A stretch of 64,000 nt of DNA, from assembly GCF_032104385.1 (NCBI RefSeq), contig NZ_DAMCHJ010000006.1, positions 62,001 to 126,000 of the forward strand, given 5' to 3'. Made by a program: the position numbers and the translations under genes. Every line of letters begins with the position of its first letter. Positions within the stretch are counted from its first letter, which is position 1. Origin of the DNA: Tissierella sp032104385 (lineage in GTDB: Bacteria > Bacillota > Clostridia > Tissierellales > Tissierellaceae). Below, piece by piece: positions 8,022 through 16,755 of the stretch. The notes under the pieces were generated by a model. It saw only the letters and a list, made by a program, of their open reading frames with translations, searched no databases and was not told the DNA's origin.

Positions 8022-9341
8022 ATGAGGACTATAATGATAACAGCTCCATCGAGCAATACAGGAAAAACCACTATTACTCTTGGAATTATTAGGGCAATTA
8101 GAAATAGAGGATTAGATGTTTCTGCTTTTAAGACAGGACCTGATTTTATTGATACAAAATATTTAGAGCTTGCATCTGGAAAAAGAGCTGGAAATCTTGA
8201 TATACATTTAATGGGAAGAAGTGGTATAAAAAAATCCTTGTCTATGAATAATGGAGAATATGGTGTTATAGAAGGTGTTATGGGATATTTTGATGGTATA
8301 TATAATACTTATGAAAATTCAAGCTTTGATATATCTAAAGAATTAGATATTCCTGCAATATTAGTTTATAGACCTCAGGGAGAGATGTTTTCAGTTATTC
8401 CCAAGATTAAAGGAATGGTAGATTTCCCTGGCTCAAAGATAAAAGGTATTATATTAAACAAGGTTAATAAAGAGATGTTTTTATTATTAAAAGAAAAGAT
8501 AGAGGAGTATATAGATATAGAAGTATTAGGATATCTTCCGAAGGATATTTCTTTAGAAGTTGAATCTAGATATCTAGGATTGATGCAAACCTATGAAAAT
8601 ACTGATTGTGAGGAGTTAATATCTAGGACAGCTGAATCTGTAGAAAAAACAATAGATATAGATAAAATATTGAAATTATCTAAAGAAATAGAAGTTTCTT
8701 CCTATAAATATGAAAGAAAAAGAAATATAGATGTTGCTATAGCCTATGACGAAGCATTTAACTTTTACTATAATGAAAACTTAAATTTGTTTGAGAATAT
8801 ATGCAATGTAAAATATTTCTCTCCTATTAGGGATAATATGGTTCCTAAATCAGATTTTATATATATTGGCGGAGGTTATCCAGAATTATATAAAGAGGAG
8901 TTATCTTCAAATATAGAGATGATTAGCTCTATAAGAGAAAATGCCATGACTGGAAAGCCTATTATAGCTGAGGCAGGGGGATTTATGTATTTAGTATCTT
9001 CTATAGAAGACTATTCAATGTGTAATCTATTCAATGGTAGTGCTACTATGACAGGCAGATTGCAAAGATTTGGATATGTAAATATTTTATTAAATAAAGA
9101 TACTCTATTGGGGAAAAGAGAAAGTATGATTACAGGAAATGAATATCATCGCTCTATAATAGAACTAAGAGAAGAACCAGTATTTAATATTACTAAACCA
9201 ATGAATATTAAGAAAAAATGGCAATGTGGATATATTTATAAAAATGTATTGGCCTATTATCAGCATATTAATTTCCTTGGAAATATGGAGGCTTTTAATT
9301 ATTTACTGGATAATGTAGAAAACATAAGAAGAGAGGGATAA
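8022..9341 (+). CDS. cbiA: Cobyrinic acid a,c-diamide synthase with Cys-less glutaminase domain
   Basis: CbiA amidates the a and c side chains of cobyrinate. The 439 residues have the family layout: dethiobiotin-synthetase-like ATPase domain (APSSNTGKTT at 8-17, KTGPDFID at 37-44, EGVMGYFDG at 84-92), then a GATase_3 domain from about residue 236 with YIGGGYPELY (281-290). The glutaminase nucleophile motif, normally AECGG, reads AEAGG here, so Ala318 (codon 8973-8975, GCA) replaces the catalytic Cys. The usual GHEFH reads GNEYH (372-376) and the usual HxHF reads HINF (415-418). The synthetase half looks intact, so ammonia-dependent activity is plausible. The start abuts the cobD stop. Confidence 0.92.
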   Translation: MRTIMITAPSSNTGKTTITLGIIRAIRNRGLDVSAFKTGPDFIDTKYLELASGKRAGNLDIHLMGRSGIKKSLSMNNGEYGVIEGVMGYFDGIYNTYENSSFDISKELDIPAILVYRPQGEMFSVIPKIKGMVDFPGSKIKGIILNKVNKEMFLLLKEKIEEYIDIEVLGYLPKDISLEVESRYLGLMQTYENTDCEELISRTAESVEKTIDIDKILKLSKEIEVSSYKYERKRNIDVAIAYDEAFNFYYNENLNLFENICNVKYFSPIRDNMVPKSDFIYIGGGYPELYKEELSSNIEMISSIRENAMTGKPIIAEAGGFMYLVSSIEDYSMCNLFNGSATMTGRLQRFGYVNILLNKDTLLGKRESMITGNEYHRSIIELREEPVFNITKPMNIKKKWQCGYIYKNVLAYYQHINFLGNMEAFNYLLDNVENIRREG

Positions 9342-9343
9342 TA

Positions 9344-9964
9344 GTGTATATTAAAAATCCTATGGAAATAGAAAATAAAAGTATGGACATTATAGATGAA
9401 GTTATGGGAGATACTAAATTTTCAGAGGAAGAAAAGATAGTAGCAAAGAGAATGATTCATACAACTGGGGATTTTGACTATAGAAATATAATTGTATTCA
9501 AGAATAATTTTATTAAAGAGGCTAAAAAAACTATTTCAGAAGGAAAGACTATATTTACTGATACTAAGATGGCATATACTGGTATTAATAAACCAGCACT
9601 AGCAAAGGCTGGTTGTGAATTGAAATGTTTTATAGATGATGATAGGGTATTTTCATTATCCAAAGAGCTTGGCACTACAAGATCAGCCTGTGCTGTGGAT
9701 TTAGCTGTAGGGGAGGGAATTGATATATTCGTAATAGGAAATGCACCTACAGCATTATTTAGGATATTGGAATTAGTCAAAGAAGGTAAAGTTATTCCAA
9801 GATTTATAGTGGGAGTTCCCGTTGGTTTTGTTGGAGCCGCTGAGTCTAAGGAATATTTAAGGGAGTTTAATATGCCTTCCATATCTACAGTTGGAAATAA
9901 AGGAGGAAGCAATGTAGCAGCCTCAATAATCAATGCTCTATTATATATGGTGGTAGGTAGATGA
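9344..9964 (+). CDS. cbiC: Cobalt-precorrin-8 methylmutase CbiC
   Basis: CbiC moves the methyl group from C11 to C12 to give cobyrinic acid. The 206-residue protein carries the catalytic His39 in RMIHTTGDFDYRN, and the family segments IFTDTKMAYTGI, GIDIFVIGNAPTAL and FIVGVPVGFVGAAESKE. The start is GTG at 9344, two bases after the cbiA stop, behind a GAGAGGGA ribosome site. It overlaps cbiD by four bases. Confidence 0.95.
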   Translation: MYIKNPMEIENKSMDIIDEVMGDTKFSEEEKIVAKRMIHTTGDFDYRNIIVFKNNFIKEAKKTISEGKTIFTDTKMAYTGINKPALAKAGCELKCFIDDDRVFSLSKELGTTRSACAVDLAVGEGIDIFVIGNAPTALFRILELVKEGKVIPRFIVGVPVGFVGAAESKEYLREFNMPSISTVGNKGGSNVAASIINALLYMVVGR

Positions 9965-11037
9965 GCTTAGATTTATATATAATAAAAGAAGGAAAAAGTT
10001 TGAGATGTGGATATACTACGGGTAGTTGTGCAGCAGGAGCAGCCAAGGCAGCAGCAATTATGATTGAAACAGGAGAGACAGTAAAATATGTGGAAATAGA
10101 TACTCCGGCAAATATTAAATTAAAGCTAGAAGTAAATAATCCATCTATTGACGGTAAAAAGGCTACATGTTCAATTATAAAGGATGCAGGAGATGACCCA
10201 GACAATACAGATGGAATAGAAATATATGCAACATTATCAAAGAGAGATGACGGACAAGTTATTATAGAAGGTGGACAGGGAATAGGAAGAATAAGAAGAA
10301 AAGGGTTATTTGGCAAAGTAGGAGAGGCAGCAATAAATCCAGTACCAAGACAGATGATAGAAAAGGAAGTAAGAGAAGTTTCAAATAGTGGATATGATAT
10401 TTTAATATTTGCACCTCAAGGAGAAGAAATTGGAAAGAAGACTTTTAATGAAAATATTGGCATTGAAGGTGGGATATCAATTATAGGTACTAAAGGAATA
10501 GTATATCCCATGTCGGAGGAAGCTCTTATAAAGACAATATATATGGAAATAGATATGTTGGAAGAAACTTATGGAAAATCTAATATTGTTTTAGTACCGG
10601 GAAACTATGGAGAGAAATTAGCAGAAGAATTAGGGATAAATGAGCCTAAAGTAAAGGTATCAAATTTTTTAGGGGATAGTTTATTATATATTTACAATAA
10701 AGGGTTTAAATCCATAACTTTGATAGGTCATGTAGGTAAATTCTCTAAATTATCCATAGGTGTATTTAATACCCATAGTAAGGTCTGTGATGGTCGAATG
10801 GAAGCCTTTATATATTATTTAGCACTTATGGGAGCACCAATGGAATTACTTAATAGAGTAAATAATGCCGTTACTGCAGAGGAAGGACTAAATATATGTA
10901 TAGATGCTGGCTATGGTGAAGTCATAAGGCGTATGGAAAAGGGAGCTGAGGATAGGATAAGGAAGTATCTAAAGGATGAAAATTACAAAGTAAAGGTAAT
11001 CATTTATTCTATGGAAAGAGGTGTAACCCTATGTTAA
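9961..11037 (+). CDS. cbiD: Cobalt-precorrin-5B C1-methyltransferase CbiD
   Basis: CbiD methylates C1 in the anaerobic pathway and is a marker of that route. The 358-residue protein has the hallmark N-terminal motif LRCGYTTGSCAAGAAKAA (about 14-31). Further family segments are KDAGDDPDNTDG, GIGRIRRKGL, LVPGNYGE and the late LIGHVGKFSKLSIGVFNTHS. It overlaps both neighbours: four bases with cbiC and seven with cbiE. A GTAGGTAG sequence inside the cbiC end can serve as its ribosome site. Confidence 0.95.
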   Translation: MSLDLYIIKEGKSLRCGYTTGSCAAGAAKAAAIMIETGETVKYVEIDTPANIKLKLEVNNPSIDGKKATCSIIKDAGDDPDNTDGIEIYATLSKRDDGQVIIEGGQGIGRIRRKGLFGKVGEAAINPVPRQMIEKEVREVSNSGYDILIFAPQGEEIGKKTFNENIGIEGGISIIGTKGIVYPMSEEALIKTIYMEIDMLEETYGKSNIVLVPGNYGEKLAEELGINEPKVKVSNFLGDSLLYIYNKGFKSITLIGHVGKFSKLSIGVFNTHSKVCDGRMEAFIYYLALMGAPMELLNRVNNAVTAEEGLNICIDAGYGEVIRRMEKGAEDRIRKYLKDENYKVKVIIYSMERGVTLC

Positions 11038-11627
11038 CTGTAGCTGGAGTAGGCCCGGGGAATCCAAAATATTTAACTTGTGATGTAAGGATGAGAATAG
11101 AAAATGCAAGTCATATCTTAGCCTTTGGAAGGGTGGCAAATTCCCTTAAGTCCATTAGAGATGATATTATAGAGGTAAATAAAGTAGAAGAAATAATGAA
11201 ATACATAGATATGGAAAAAGAACTACTATTACTGGCTTCAGGAGATCCGAATTTTTTTGGCATAGTGGATTATTTAAAGAAAAAAGGATTAAAAGTAAAG
11301 GAAGTACTGCCTGGATTATCATCCTTTCAATATATGATGGGAAAGCTTCAAAAATCATGGCAAGAGGCAAATTTTCTATCTCTTCATGGAAGAAATGAAA
11401 ATCTAGATAGTGTTAAATCCAATAAAATTAGTATATTGTTAGTGGATAAAGACAATTCACCTAATAAAATATCAAAGGAATTATATAAATTAAATATTAA
11501 AGGAAAGATTTATGTAGGATTTAACCTATCTTATGATGATGAGAAAATAATTATAAAAAATATTGGAGAAGAAATAGAGAATATTTCATTTCTTGGAGTG
11601 GTGGTAGTTGAAAATGAAATGGATTAG
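11031..11627 (+). CDS. cbiE: Cobalt-precorrin-7 C5-methyltransferase CbiE
   Basis: CbiE is the SAM-dependent C5-methyltransferase. At 198 residues it is a stand-alone CbiE rather than a CbiE-CbiT (CobL) fusion. It has the tetrapyrrole methylase start LTVAGVGPGNPKYLT, the SAM loop LLLASGDPNFFGI, and EVLPGLSSFQYM. The following gene encodes CbiT, and the two coding regions overlap by 14 bases, so they are made together as in many anaerobes. Confidence 0.93.
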   Translation: MLTVAGVGPGNPKYLTCDVRMRIENASHILAFGRVANSLKSIRDDIIEVNKVEEIMKYIDMEKELLLLASGDPNFFGIVDYLKKKGLKVKEVLPGLSSFQYMMGKLQKSWQEANFLSLHGRNENLDSVKSNKISILLVDKDNSPNKISKELYKLNIKGKIYVGFNLSYDDEKIIIKNIGEEIENISFLGVVVVENEMD

Positions 11628-12168
11628 AGATGAAGATTTTATAAGGGGAAATATTCCCATGACTAAATTTAATATTAGAATATTAATTATGGGATATCTG
11701 TCAATAGAAGAAGGAGATAGACTACTTGATATAGGAGCAGGAACAGGTTCTGTATCTATAGAAGCAGCTACTCATGGTGCTAAGGTTTGGTCAATTGAAA
11801 GAGAAGAAGAAGGAATAAGATTAATTAAATGTAATTCTAATAAATTCAATGTAGAAGTTAATATATTACATGGAGAAGCTCCCAAAAATCTTCCGAATCA
11901 AAAGTTTAATAAATGTTTTATAGGCGGCTCTGGTGGTAAATTAGAAGAGATATTTTTATATTTAGAAGAAAGTTTAGAAGATAAGGGAATATTATGTGGG
12001 AATTTTATAACCCTAAAAAATTTAAACCAGTTTATGGAACTATTAAATAAATATAATTATAGAGATATAGAAGTACAATTAGTACAAATATCTGTCATGG
12101 ATAAAATAGGGCTTTTAAAAGGACAAAACCCAATATTTATAGTAAAAGGAGTGAAATATGATGATTAG
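11614..12168 (+). CDS. cbiT: Cobalt-precorrin-6B C15-methyltransferase (decarboxylating) CbiT
   Basis: CbiT methylates C15 and removes the C12 acetate carboxyl group. The 184-residue protein has a class I SAM methyltransferase fold: LLDIGAGTGSVSIEAA is motif I, WSIEREEEG follows it, and CFIGGSGGKLEEI comes later. I chose the ATG at 11614 because it gives the classic CbiT N-terminus MKWIRDEDFIRGNIPMTK; a TTG two codons earlier is less likely. It ends inside cbiF by 11 bases. Confidence 0.93.
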   Translation: MKWIRDEDFIRGNIPMTKFNIRILIMGYLSIEEGDRLLDIGAGTGSVSIEAATHGAKVWSIEREEEGIRLIKCNSNKFNVEVNILHGEAPKNLPNQKFNKCFIGGSGGKLEEIFLYLEESLEDKGILCGNFITLKNLNQFMELLNKYNYRDIEVQLVQISVMDKIGLLKGQNPIFIVKGVKYDD

Positions 12169-12916
12169 TTTTGTAGGTGCAGGACCAGGGAATGTAGACT
12201 TAATTACAGTTAAGGGGAGAAAGCTTTTGGAGGAAGCTGATGTAGTTATATATGCAGGCTCTTTAGTATCTAAGGAACATTTGGAATTTTGCAAGGAAGG
12301 AGCTAGAATATATAATTCTGCCTCAATGACATTAGAAGAAGTAATTGAAGTAATGGATGTGGCAGTAAAAGATGATTTAAAGGTAGTTAGATTACATACA
12401 GGAGATCCTACAATATATGGAGCCATAAGAGAACAGATGGATTTATTAGATAATAAGGAAATTTCTTATGAAGTAGTTCCCGGAGTTAGTTCTTTTACTG
12501 GAGCCTGTGCATCTATAAAAAAGGAGTTTACACTTCCAGATGTTAGTCAAACAATTATATTAACTAGAATAGAGGGGCGTACTCCAGTACCGAAGGAAGA
12601 AGATTTAGAGTCTTTGGCTAAACATAAAGCATCCATGGCAATATTTTTATCAGTACAAGAAATAAGTAGAGTAGTAGAAAAATTAGTAAAGGGTTATGGA
12701 AGAGATGATGTGCCAGTAGCCATAATATATAAAGCTACTTGGGAAGATGAAAAGATAATATATGGAACACTTAAAGATATAGAGAAAAAGGTAAAGGAAG
12801 AAGGCATTAATAAAATGGCACAAATCTTAGTAGGGGATTTTATAGAAGGAGAATATGAAAGGTCAAAGTTATATGACCCAAGCTTTACCCATAAGTTTAG
12901 GAGTGCATCAAAATGA
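12158..12916 (+). CDS. cbiF: Cobalt-precorrin-4 C11-methyltransferase CbiF
   Basis: CbiF methylates C11 of cobalt-precorrin-4. The 252-residue protein has FVGAGPGNVDLITVKGRK at the N-terminus, VVIYAGSLVSKEHL, the SAM-binding VVRLHTGDPTIYGAI and VVPGVSSFTGACASIKKEF. TLPDVSQTIILTR is typical of CbiF/CobM. The start overlaps the end of cbiT and the end overlaps cbiG by four bases. Confidence 0.95.
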   Translation: MMISFVGAGPGNVDLITVKGRKLLEEADVVIYAGSLVSKEHLEFCKEGARIYNSASMTLEEVIEVMDVAVKDDLKVVRLHTGDPTIYGAIREQMDLLDNKEISYEVVPGVSSFTGACASIKKEFTLPDVSQTIILTRIEGRTPVPKEEDLESLAKHKASMAIFLSVQEISRVVEKLVKGYGRDDVPVAIIYKATWEDEKIIYGTLKDIEKKVKEEGINKMAQILVGDFIEGEYERSKLYDPSFTHKFRSASK

Positions 12917-13938
12917 AAATAGCTTGTCTATCATTTACGGAAAAGGGGAAACTAATAGGTGATAGGCTAAAAAATCTAAATAAAGATGATGGAAAGTATG
13001 TATTAACTCACTATGCTAATGGAGAAGTAGAAGATAAGATAAAAGGGATAATGAATTATGTTTGGAATGAATATGATGGTTTAGTATTTATCTCATCAAC
13101 TGGAATAGCAGTGAGAATGATAACTCCATATATAAAAGATAAAATAAAAGATCCAGCTGTTGTAGTTATAGATGATTGCGGAAGATTTTCCATATCTCTA
13201 TTATCTGGACATCTAGGAGGGGCAAATGAACTATCAGAATGGTTGGGAGAAAAGATAAATGCAATTCCAGTTATTACAACAGCATCAGATAATAGAAAAA
13301 TAGAAGCTGTAGATTTATTTGCCAAGAGGAATAAATATTATTTGGAAGACATGGAATCTATAAAAAAGATAACAGCTAAGATGGTAAATGGAAAAAACAT
13401 AGGATTTTATTCAGAGGATAATAAAATAATAAATTATCCTAATCTTACAGTATTGGAAGATTTGGACTATATAAATCCTAATATAGATGGTATGATTATT
13501 GTCAGCTCTCAGGATATAAATTTACAAAATATTAATATACCAATTGCATATTTAAGACCAAGGAATATTAATATTGGATTGGGATGCAGGAAGGGCATAG
13601 AAGGTATGAGGATAATAGAAGCCATAGAAGAGGTTTTCTACAAGGCAAAATTATCTGTTAATAGTATAAAAGCTATTGGTACAGTTGAGGTGAAAAAAGA
13701 TGAAAAAGGAATTATAGATGCATCAAAGTATTTTAATTGTCCAATGAAAATATTTACTATAGATGAAATAAAAGAGGTACAAGATAAATTTGATAAATCT
13801 CAATTTGTTAAGGATAATATAGGTGTTTATTCAGTATCAGAGCCTTCTGCATACTTGCTTGGTGGAAAATTAATTGTAAATAAATCTAAACATAATGGGA
13901 TTACAATATCAATATCAAAGGAGATAAGAAATGGCTAA
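12913..13938 (+). CDS. cbiG: Cobalt-precorrin-5A hydrolase CbiG
   Basis: CbiG opens the ring-A delta-lactone of cobalt-precorrin-5A and releases acetaldehyde, a step specific to the anaerobic pathway. The 341-residue protein shows the N-terminal and central domains (FISSTGIAVRMITPYIKDK, VVVIDDCGRFSISLLSGHLG, GANELSEWL). A C-terminal CobE-like domain starts near NINIGLGCRKGIEGMRI. The length is normal for a three-part CbiG. It overlaps cbiF by four bases and cbiH by eight. Confidence 0.94.
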   Translation: MKIACLSFTEKGKLIGDRLKNLNKDDGKYVLTHYANGEVEDKIKGIMNYVWNEYDGLVFISSTGIAVRMITPYIKDKIKDPAVVVIDDCGRFSISLLSGHLGGANELSEWLGEKINAIPVITTASDNRKIEAVDLFAKRNKYYLEDMESIKKITAKMVNGKNIGFYSEDNKIINYPNLTVLEDLDYINPNIDGMIIVSSQDINLQNINIPIAYLRPRNINIGLGCRKGIEGMRIIEAIEEVFYKAKLSVNSIKAIGTVEVKKDEKGIIDASKYFNCPMKIFTIDEIKEVQDKFDKSQFVKDNIGVYSVSEPSAYLLGGKLIVNKSKHNGITISISKEIRNG

Positions 13939-14653
13939 ATTATACGTAGTAGGAATAGGTCCAGGTGGAAGAGAGCATATGACCTATAAAGCAGTAGAAG
14001 TAATAAGAACTAGTGATGTAATAGTAGGATATACACCATATATTGAATATCTTGGCGACCTAGTAGAAGGAAAAGAATTGTTTTCTACAGGAATGAAAGG
14101 AGAAATAGAGAGGTGTAAAGTTGCCATAGACATGGTGAGAAATGGAAAGGATACAGCAATAGTAAGTACAGGAGATGCAGGGCTTTATGGAATGGCAGGA
14201 CCAATTCTTGAGTTAGCAGAAGATATAGAAGTAGAAGTAATACCAGGGGTAACTGCTTCATTTTCAGCAGCGGCAGAACTAGGATCCCCTATTATGCATG
14301 ATTACGCTTCCATCAGTTTATCTGATTTATTGACTCCATGGGAAGTAATAGAAAATAGATTAGAAAAAGCAGCAGAGTCAGATTTTGTCATTACCATATA
14401 TAATCCTAAATCAAAGGGAAGAAAAACTCATCTAGAAAAGGCAGTAAATATAATTTTAAACCATAGAAAGGGAAGTACTCCAGTAGGTATAGTTAAAAAT
14501 TCAGGAAGAGCAGGCAGAGAAATAACAGTTACTACTTTAGATAATATAGATTATGAAAAGGTAGACATGCTATCTGTACTCCTTATAGGAAATTCAAATT
14601 CTTATATAAAGAATAATAGAATTATCACACCTAGGGGATATAATATAAAATGA
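13931..14653 (+). CDS. cbiH: Cobalt-factor III C17-methyltransferase CbiH
   Basis: CbiH carries out C17 methylation and ring contraction. The 240-residue tetrapyrrole methylase has LYVVGIGPGGREHMTYKA, the segment VIVGYTPYIEYL, AIVSTGDAGLYGMAGP and EVIPGVTASFSAAAELGSP. The later motif FVITIYNPKSKGRK is characteristic of CbiH/CobJ. Ring contraction normally also uses a cluster-bearing domain in longer homologues; this is the short form. It overlaps cbiJ by four bases. Confidence 0.95.
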   Translation: MAKLYVVGIGPGGREHMTYKAVEVIRTSDVIVGYTPYIEYLGDLVEGKELFSTGMKGEIERCKVAIDMVRNGKDTAIVSTGDAGLYGMAGPILELAEDIEVEVIPGVTASFSAAAELGSPIMHDYASISLSDLLTPWEVIENRLEKAAESDFVITIYNPKSKGRKTHLEKAVNIILNHRKGSTPVGIVKNSGRAGREITVTTLDNIDYEKVDMLSVLLIGNSNSYIKNNRIITPRGYNIK

Positions 14654-15393
14654 TTTGGATAATAGGTGGTACCAGTGAGGCTAGGGAAATAGTAGATAGA
14701 ATAAAGGACTTAAATAACTATATTGTTACCATAGCTACAGATGGAGGAAAAGAGTTTATAAATAGTAATAGGGTATTAGTTGGAAGAATGAATTATCAGG
14801 AAATGGTAGAATTTTGTAAAGAAAATCAAATTTCTTTAATAGCAGATCTAACACATCCATATGCTGAAATAGTATCACAAAATGCTAAAAAGGTGGCAAA
14901 GGATTTGGGAATATACTATATTAGATATATGAGGGATAAAATATATCTAGGGGGAAATGCTGTTTATTTAAATAACTATGAGGAAGCCTATGACTATCTA
15001 TCAACAATTTCTGGTACAGTATTTTTTACTACAGGATCTAAAAATATTGGAGATTTTGAGAAAATACGAGGAAATAATAGATTTATCTATAGAATACTTC
15101 CGGCTATTGAAAGCATAGAAGAATGTAGAAAATATAATATACAGATGAAAGATATAGTAGCAGTATTAGGTCCATTTTCTAAAGAATATAATAAAGCTAT
15201 GCTTGAGGAATACAAGACAGAATATTGTGTTATGAAGGATAGTGGAGATAAAGGCGGAACCCTAGAAAAATTACAGGCCTGTAGTGAATTAGGTGTAGTA
15301 CCAATAATAATAGGCAGGGAAGATGAAAAAGGAATTAATGATTTAGACTCAATAGAAAAAGTCATTAGGGAAAAAAGTAAAGGGGGAGAATAA
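14650..15393 (+). CDS. cbiJ: Cobalt-precorrin-6A reductase CbiJ
   Basis: CbiJ reduces the macrocycle of cobalt-precorrin-6A with a pyridine nucleotide. The 247-residue protein starts WIIGGTSEAREIVDRI, has LIADLTHPYAEIVSQNAK, YIRYMRD, VFFTTGSKNIGDF, RILPAIESIEEC and VAVLGPFSKEYNKAML, all standard CbiJ/CobK segments. The ATG overlaps the cbiH stop and the next gene begins immediately after its own stop. Confidence 0.93.
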   Translation: MIWIIGGTSEAREIVDRIKDLNNYIVTIATDGGKEFINSNRVLVGRMNYQEMVEFCKENQISLIADLTHPYAEIVSQNAKKVAKDLGIYYIRYMRDKIYLGGNAVYLNNYEEAYDYLSTISGTVFFTTGSKNIGDFEKIRGNNRFIYRILPAIESIEECRKYNIQMKDIVAVLGPFSKEYNKAMLEEYKTEYCVMKDSGDKGGTLEKLQACSELGVVPIIIGREDEKGINDLDSIEKVIREKSKGGE

Positions 15394-15648
15394 ATGGAGA
15401 ATTCATATAGGTTTTATAGAAACACAGATTGTGATTATTTCCCATGTCACAAGGTAGAAAATGAAGAAGAATTCAACTGTATGTTTTGCTATTGTCCACT
15501 ATATCTTATGGAAGAATGTGGTGGAAATCATATAGAAAATTATGGTGTTAAGGATTGCTCCAACTGTCTTATACCACATAGACCAAATGGATACGATTAT
15601 ATAAACAAAAAATTAATTGAGAGAAACAATATGAAAAGGAATAAATAA
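15394..15648 (+). CDS. Cysteine-rich small-domain protein in the cobalamin operon
   Basis: This 84-residue protein has seven cysteines and several histidines grouped in pairs. In order these are TDCDYFPCHK, FNCMFCYCPL, EECGGNH and KDCSNCLIPH. It matches the Cys-rich small domain family (recalled as Pfam PF04071) that is repeatedly found beside cobalamin biosynthesis genes and is thought to bind metal. Its task is not established; cobalt handling or a redox-cluster role for ring contraction is speculation. It sits zero bases after cbiJ and 19 bases before cobT, so it is co-transcribed. Confidence 0.8.
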   Translation: MENSYRFYRNTDCDYFPCHKVENEEEFNCMFCYCPLYLMEECGGNHIENYGVKDCSNCLIPHRPNGYDYINKKLIERNNMKRNK

Positions 15649-15667
15649 TAAAAAGGGTGGAATACAT

Positions 15668-16741
15668 ATGAATCTATTAAAAGAAACTATAAGCTCAATA
15701 ACGCCTTCAAATGAAGAGGCAAAGAAATTAGCTAGGGAAAAATGGGATGGTTTAGTTAAGCCAGTAGGCAGTTTAGGTACCTTAGAAGAAGCTACTATAA
15801 AAATAGCAGGTATGACTGGGAAAGTAATTAATAAAATTGAGAAAAGAGCCATAGTCGTAATGTGTAGTGACAACGGAGTAGTAGAAGAAGGAGTAAGCTC
15901 AGCACCTCAAATCTTTACTAAGGTGTTAACAGAAAGTATGCCTAAAGGATTAACAGGTGTTGCTACCTTAGGAAAATATGCAAATACTAATATTGTTACA
16001 GTAAATTTAGGGGTAATAGGAGAAATAAATGATCCTAGAATAATAAATAGAAAAATAGCAGATGGAACAAAGAATTTTGTAAAAGAACCTGCAATGACTT
16101 ATGATGAAGCAATTAAAGCCATAGAGACAGGTATTGAAATTGGTGATAAATTATATGGGGAAGGATATGATATTTTAGGTACTGGAGAAGTAGGAATAGG
16201 AAATACTACTACTGCGGCAGCAGTTTTATCAGTCTTAGCAGATTTAGATGTAGATATAACTTGTGGTAAAGGTGCAGGGCTTACTGATGAGCAACATACT
16301 AATAAAAAGGCTGTAATAAGAAAAGGAATAGAATTGAACAAACCCAAGAAAGAAGATCCAATAGACACAATAGCAAAAGTAGGTGGTTTTGATATAGGCG
16401 GAATGTGTGGATTGTTTTTATCAGCTGCTAAAAACAAAAAACCTATAGTAGTAGATGGATTTATATCATCATCTGCAGCTCTTTGTGCTGTTAAATTAAA
16501 TCCATTGGTTAGAGACTATATAATTCCTTCCCATCTATCAGGGGAACCAGGAGCAAAACATGTAGCAGAGGAATTACAGTTAAAACCAATGTTAAATCTA
16601 GGCATGAGATTAGGAGAGGGGACAGGTTGTCCATTAGCTTTTCAAATTATAGAGGCTGGGATGTATACATTGGAAAATATGGGGACATTTGAAGAGGTAT
16701 CCTTAAGTAGCTCTGCACTAGTGGATATAAGAGAAGAATAA
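15668..16741 (+). CDS. cobT: Nicotinate-nucleotide:dimethylbenzimidazole phosphoribosyltransferase CobT
   Basis: CobT activates the lower-ligand base to alpha-ribazole phosphate. The 357-residue length matches the family. Seen motifs are KPVGSLGTLEEATIKIAG, VVMCSDNGVVEEGVS, GTGEVGIGNTTTAAAV, GGFDIGGMCG and RLGEGTGCPLAF, where Glu317 is the expected catalytic base. No bluB or bza genes for making the base are present in the window, so the base may be scavenged or made elsewhere. Confidence 0.96.
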   Translation: MNLLKETISSITPSNEEAKKLAREKWDGLVKPVGSLGTLEEATIKIAGMTGKVINKIEKRAIVVMCSDNGVVEEGVSSAPQIFTKVLTESMPKGLTGVATLGKYANTNIVTVNLGVIGEINDPRIINRKIADGTKNFVKEPAMTYDEAIKAIETGIEIGDKLYGEGYDILGTGEVGIGNTTTAAAVLSVLADLDVDITCGKGAGLTDEQHTNKKAVIRKGIELNKPKKEDPIDTIAKVGGFDIGGMCGLFLSAAKNKKPIVVDGFISSSAALCAVKLNPLVRDYIIPSHLSGEPGAKHVAEELQLKPMLNLGMRLGEGTGCPLAFQIIEAGMYTLENMGTFEEVSLSSSALVDIREE

Positions 16742-16755
16742 ATGAAGGTGAGAAG

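Noticed and set aside
8022..9341. CbiA Ala318 as a sequencing error
   Set aside because: Cys to Ala needs more than one base change (TGT or TGC to GCA), and other conserved glutaminase positions in the domain have also changed, so an error is unlikely.
9478..9933. Long antisense frame (about 150 codons) across cbiC
   Set aside because: Lies fully opposite a confident gene, has no family-like motif and is a composition effect of the AT-rich coding strand.
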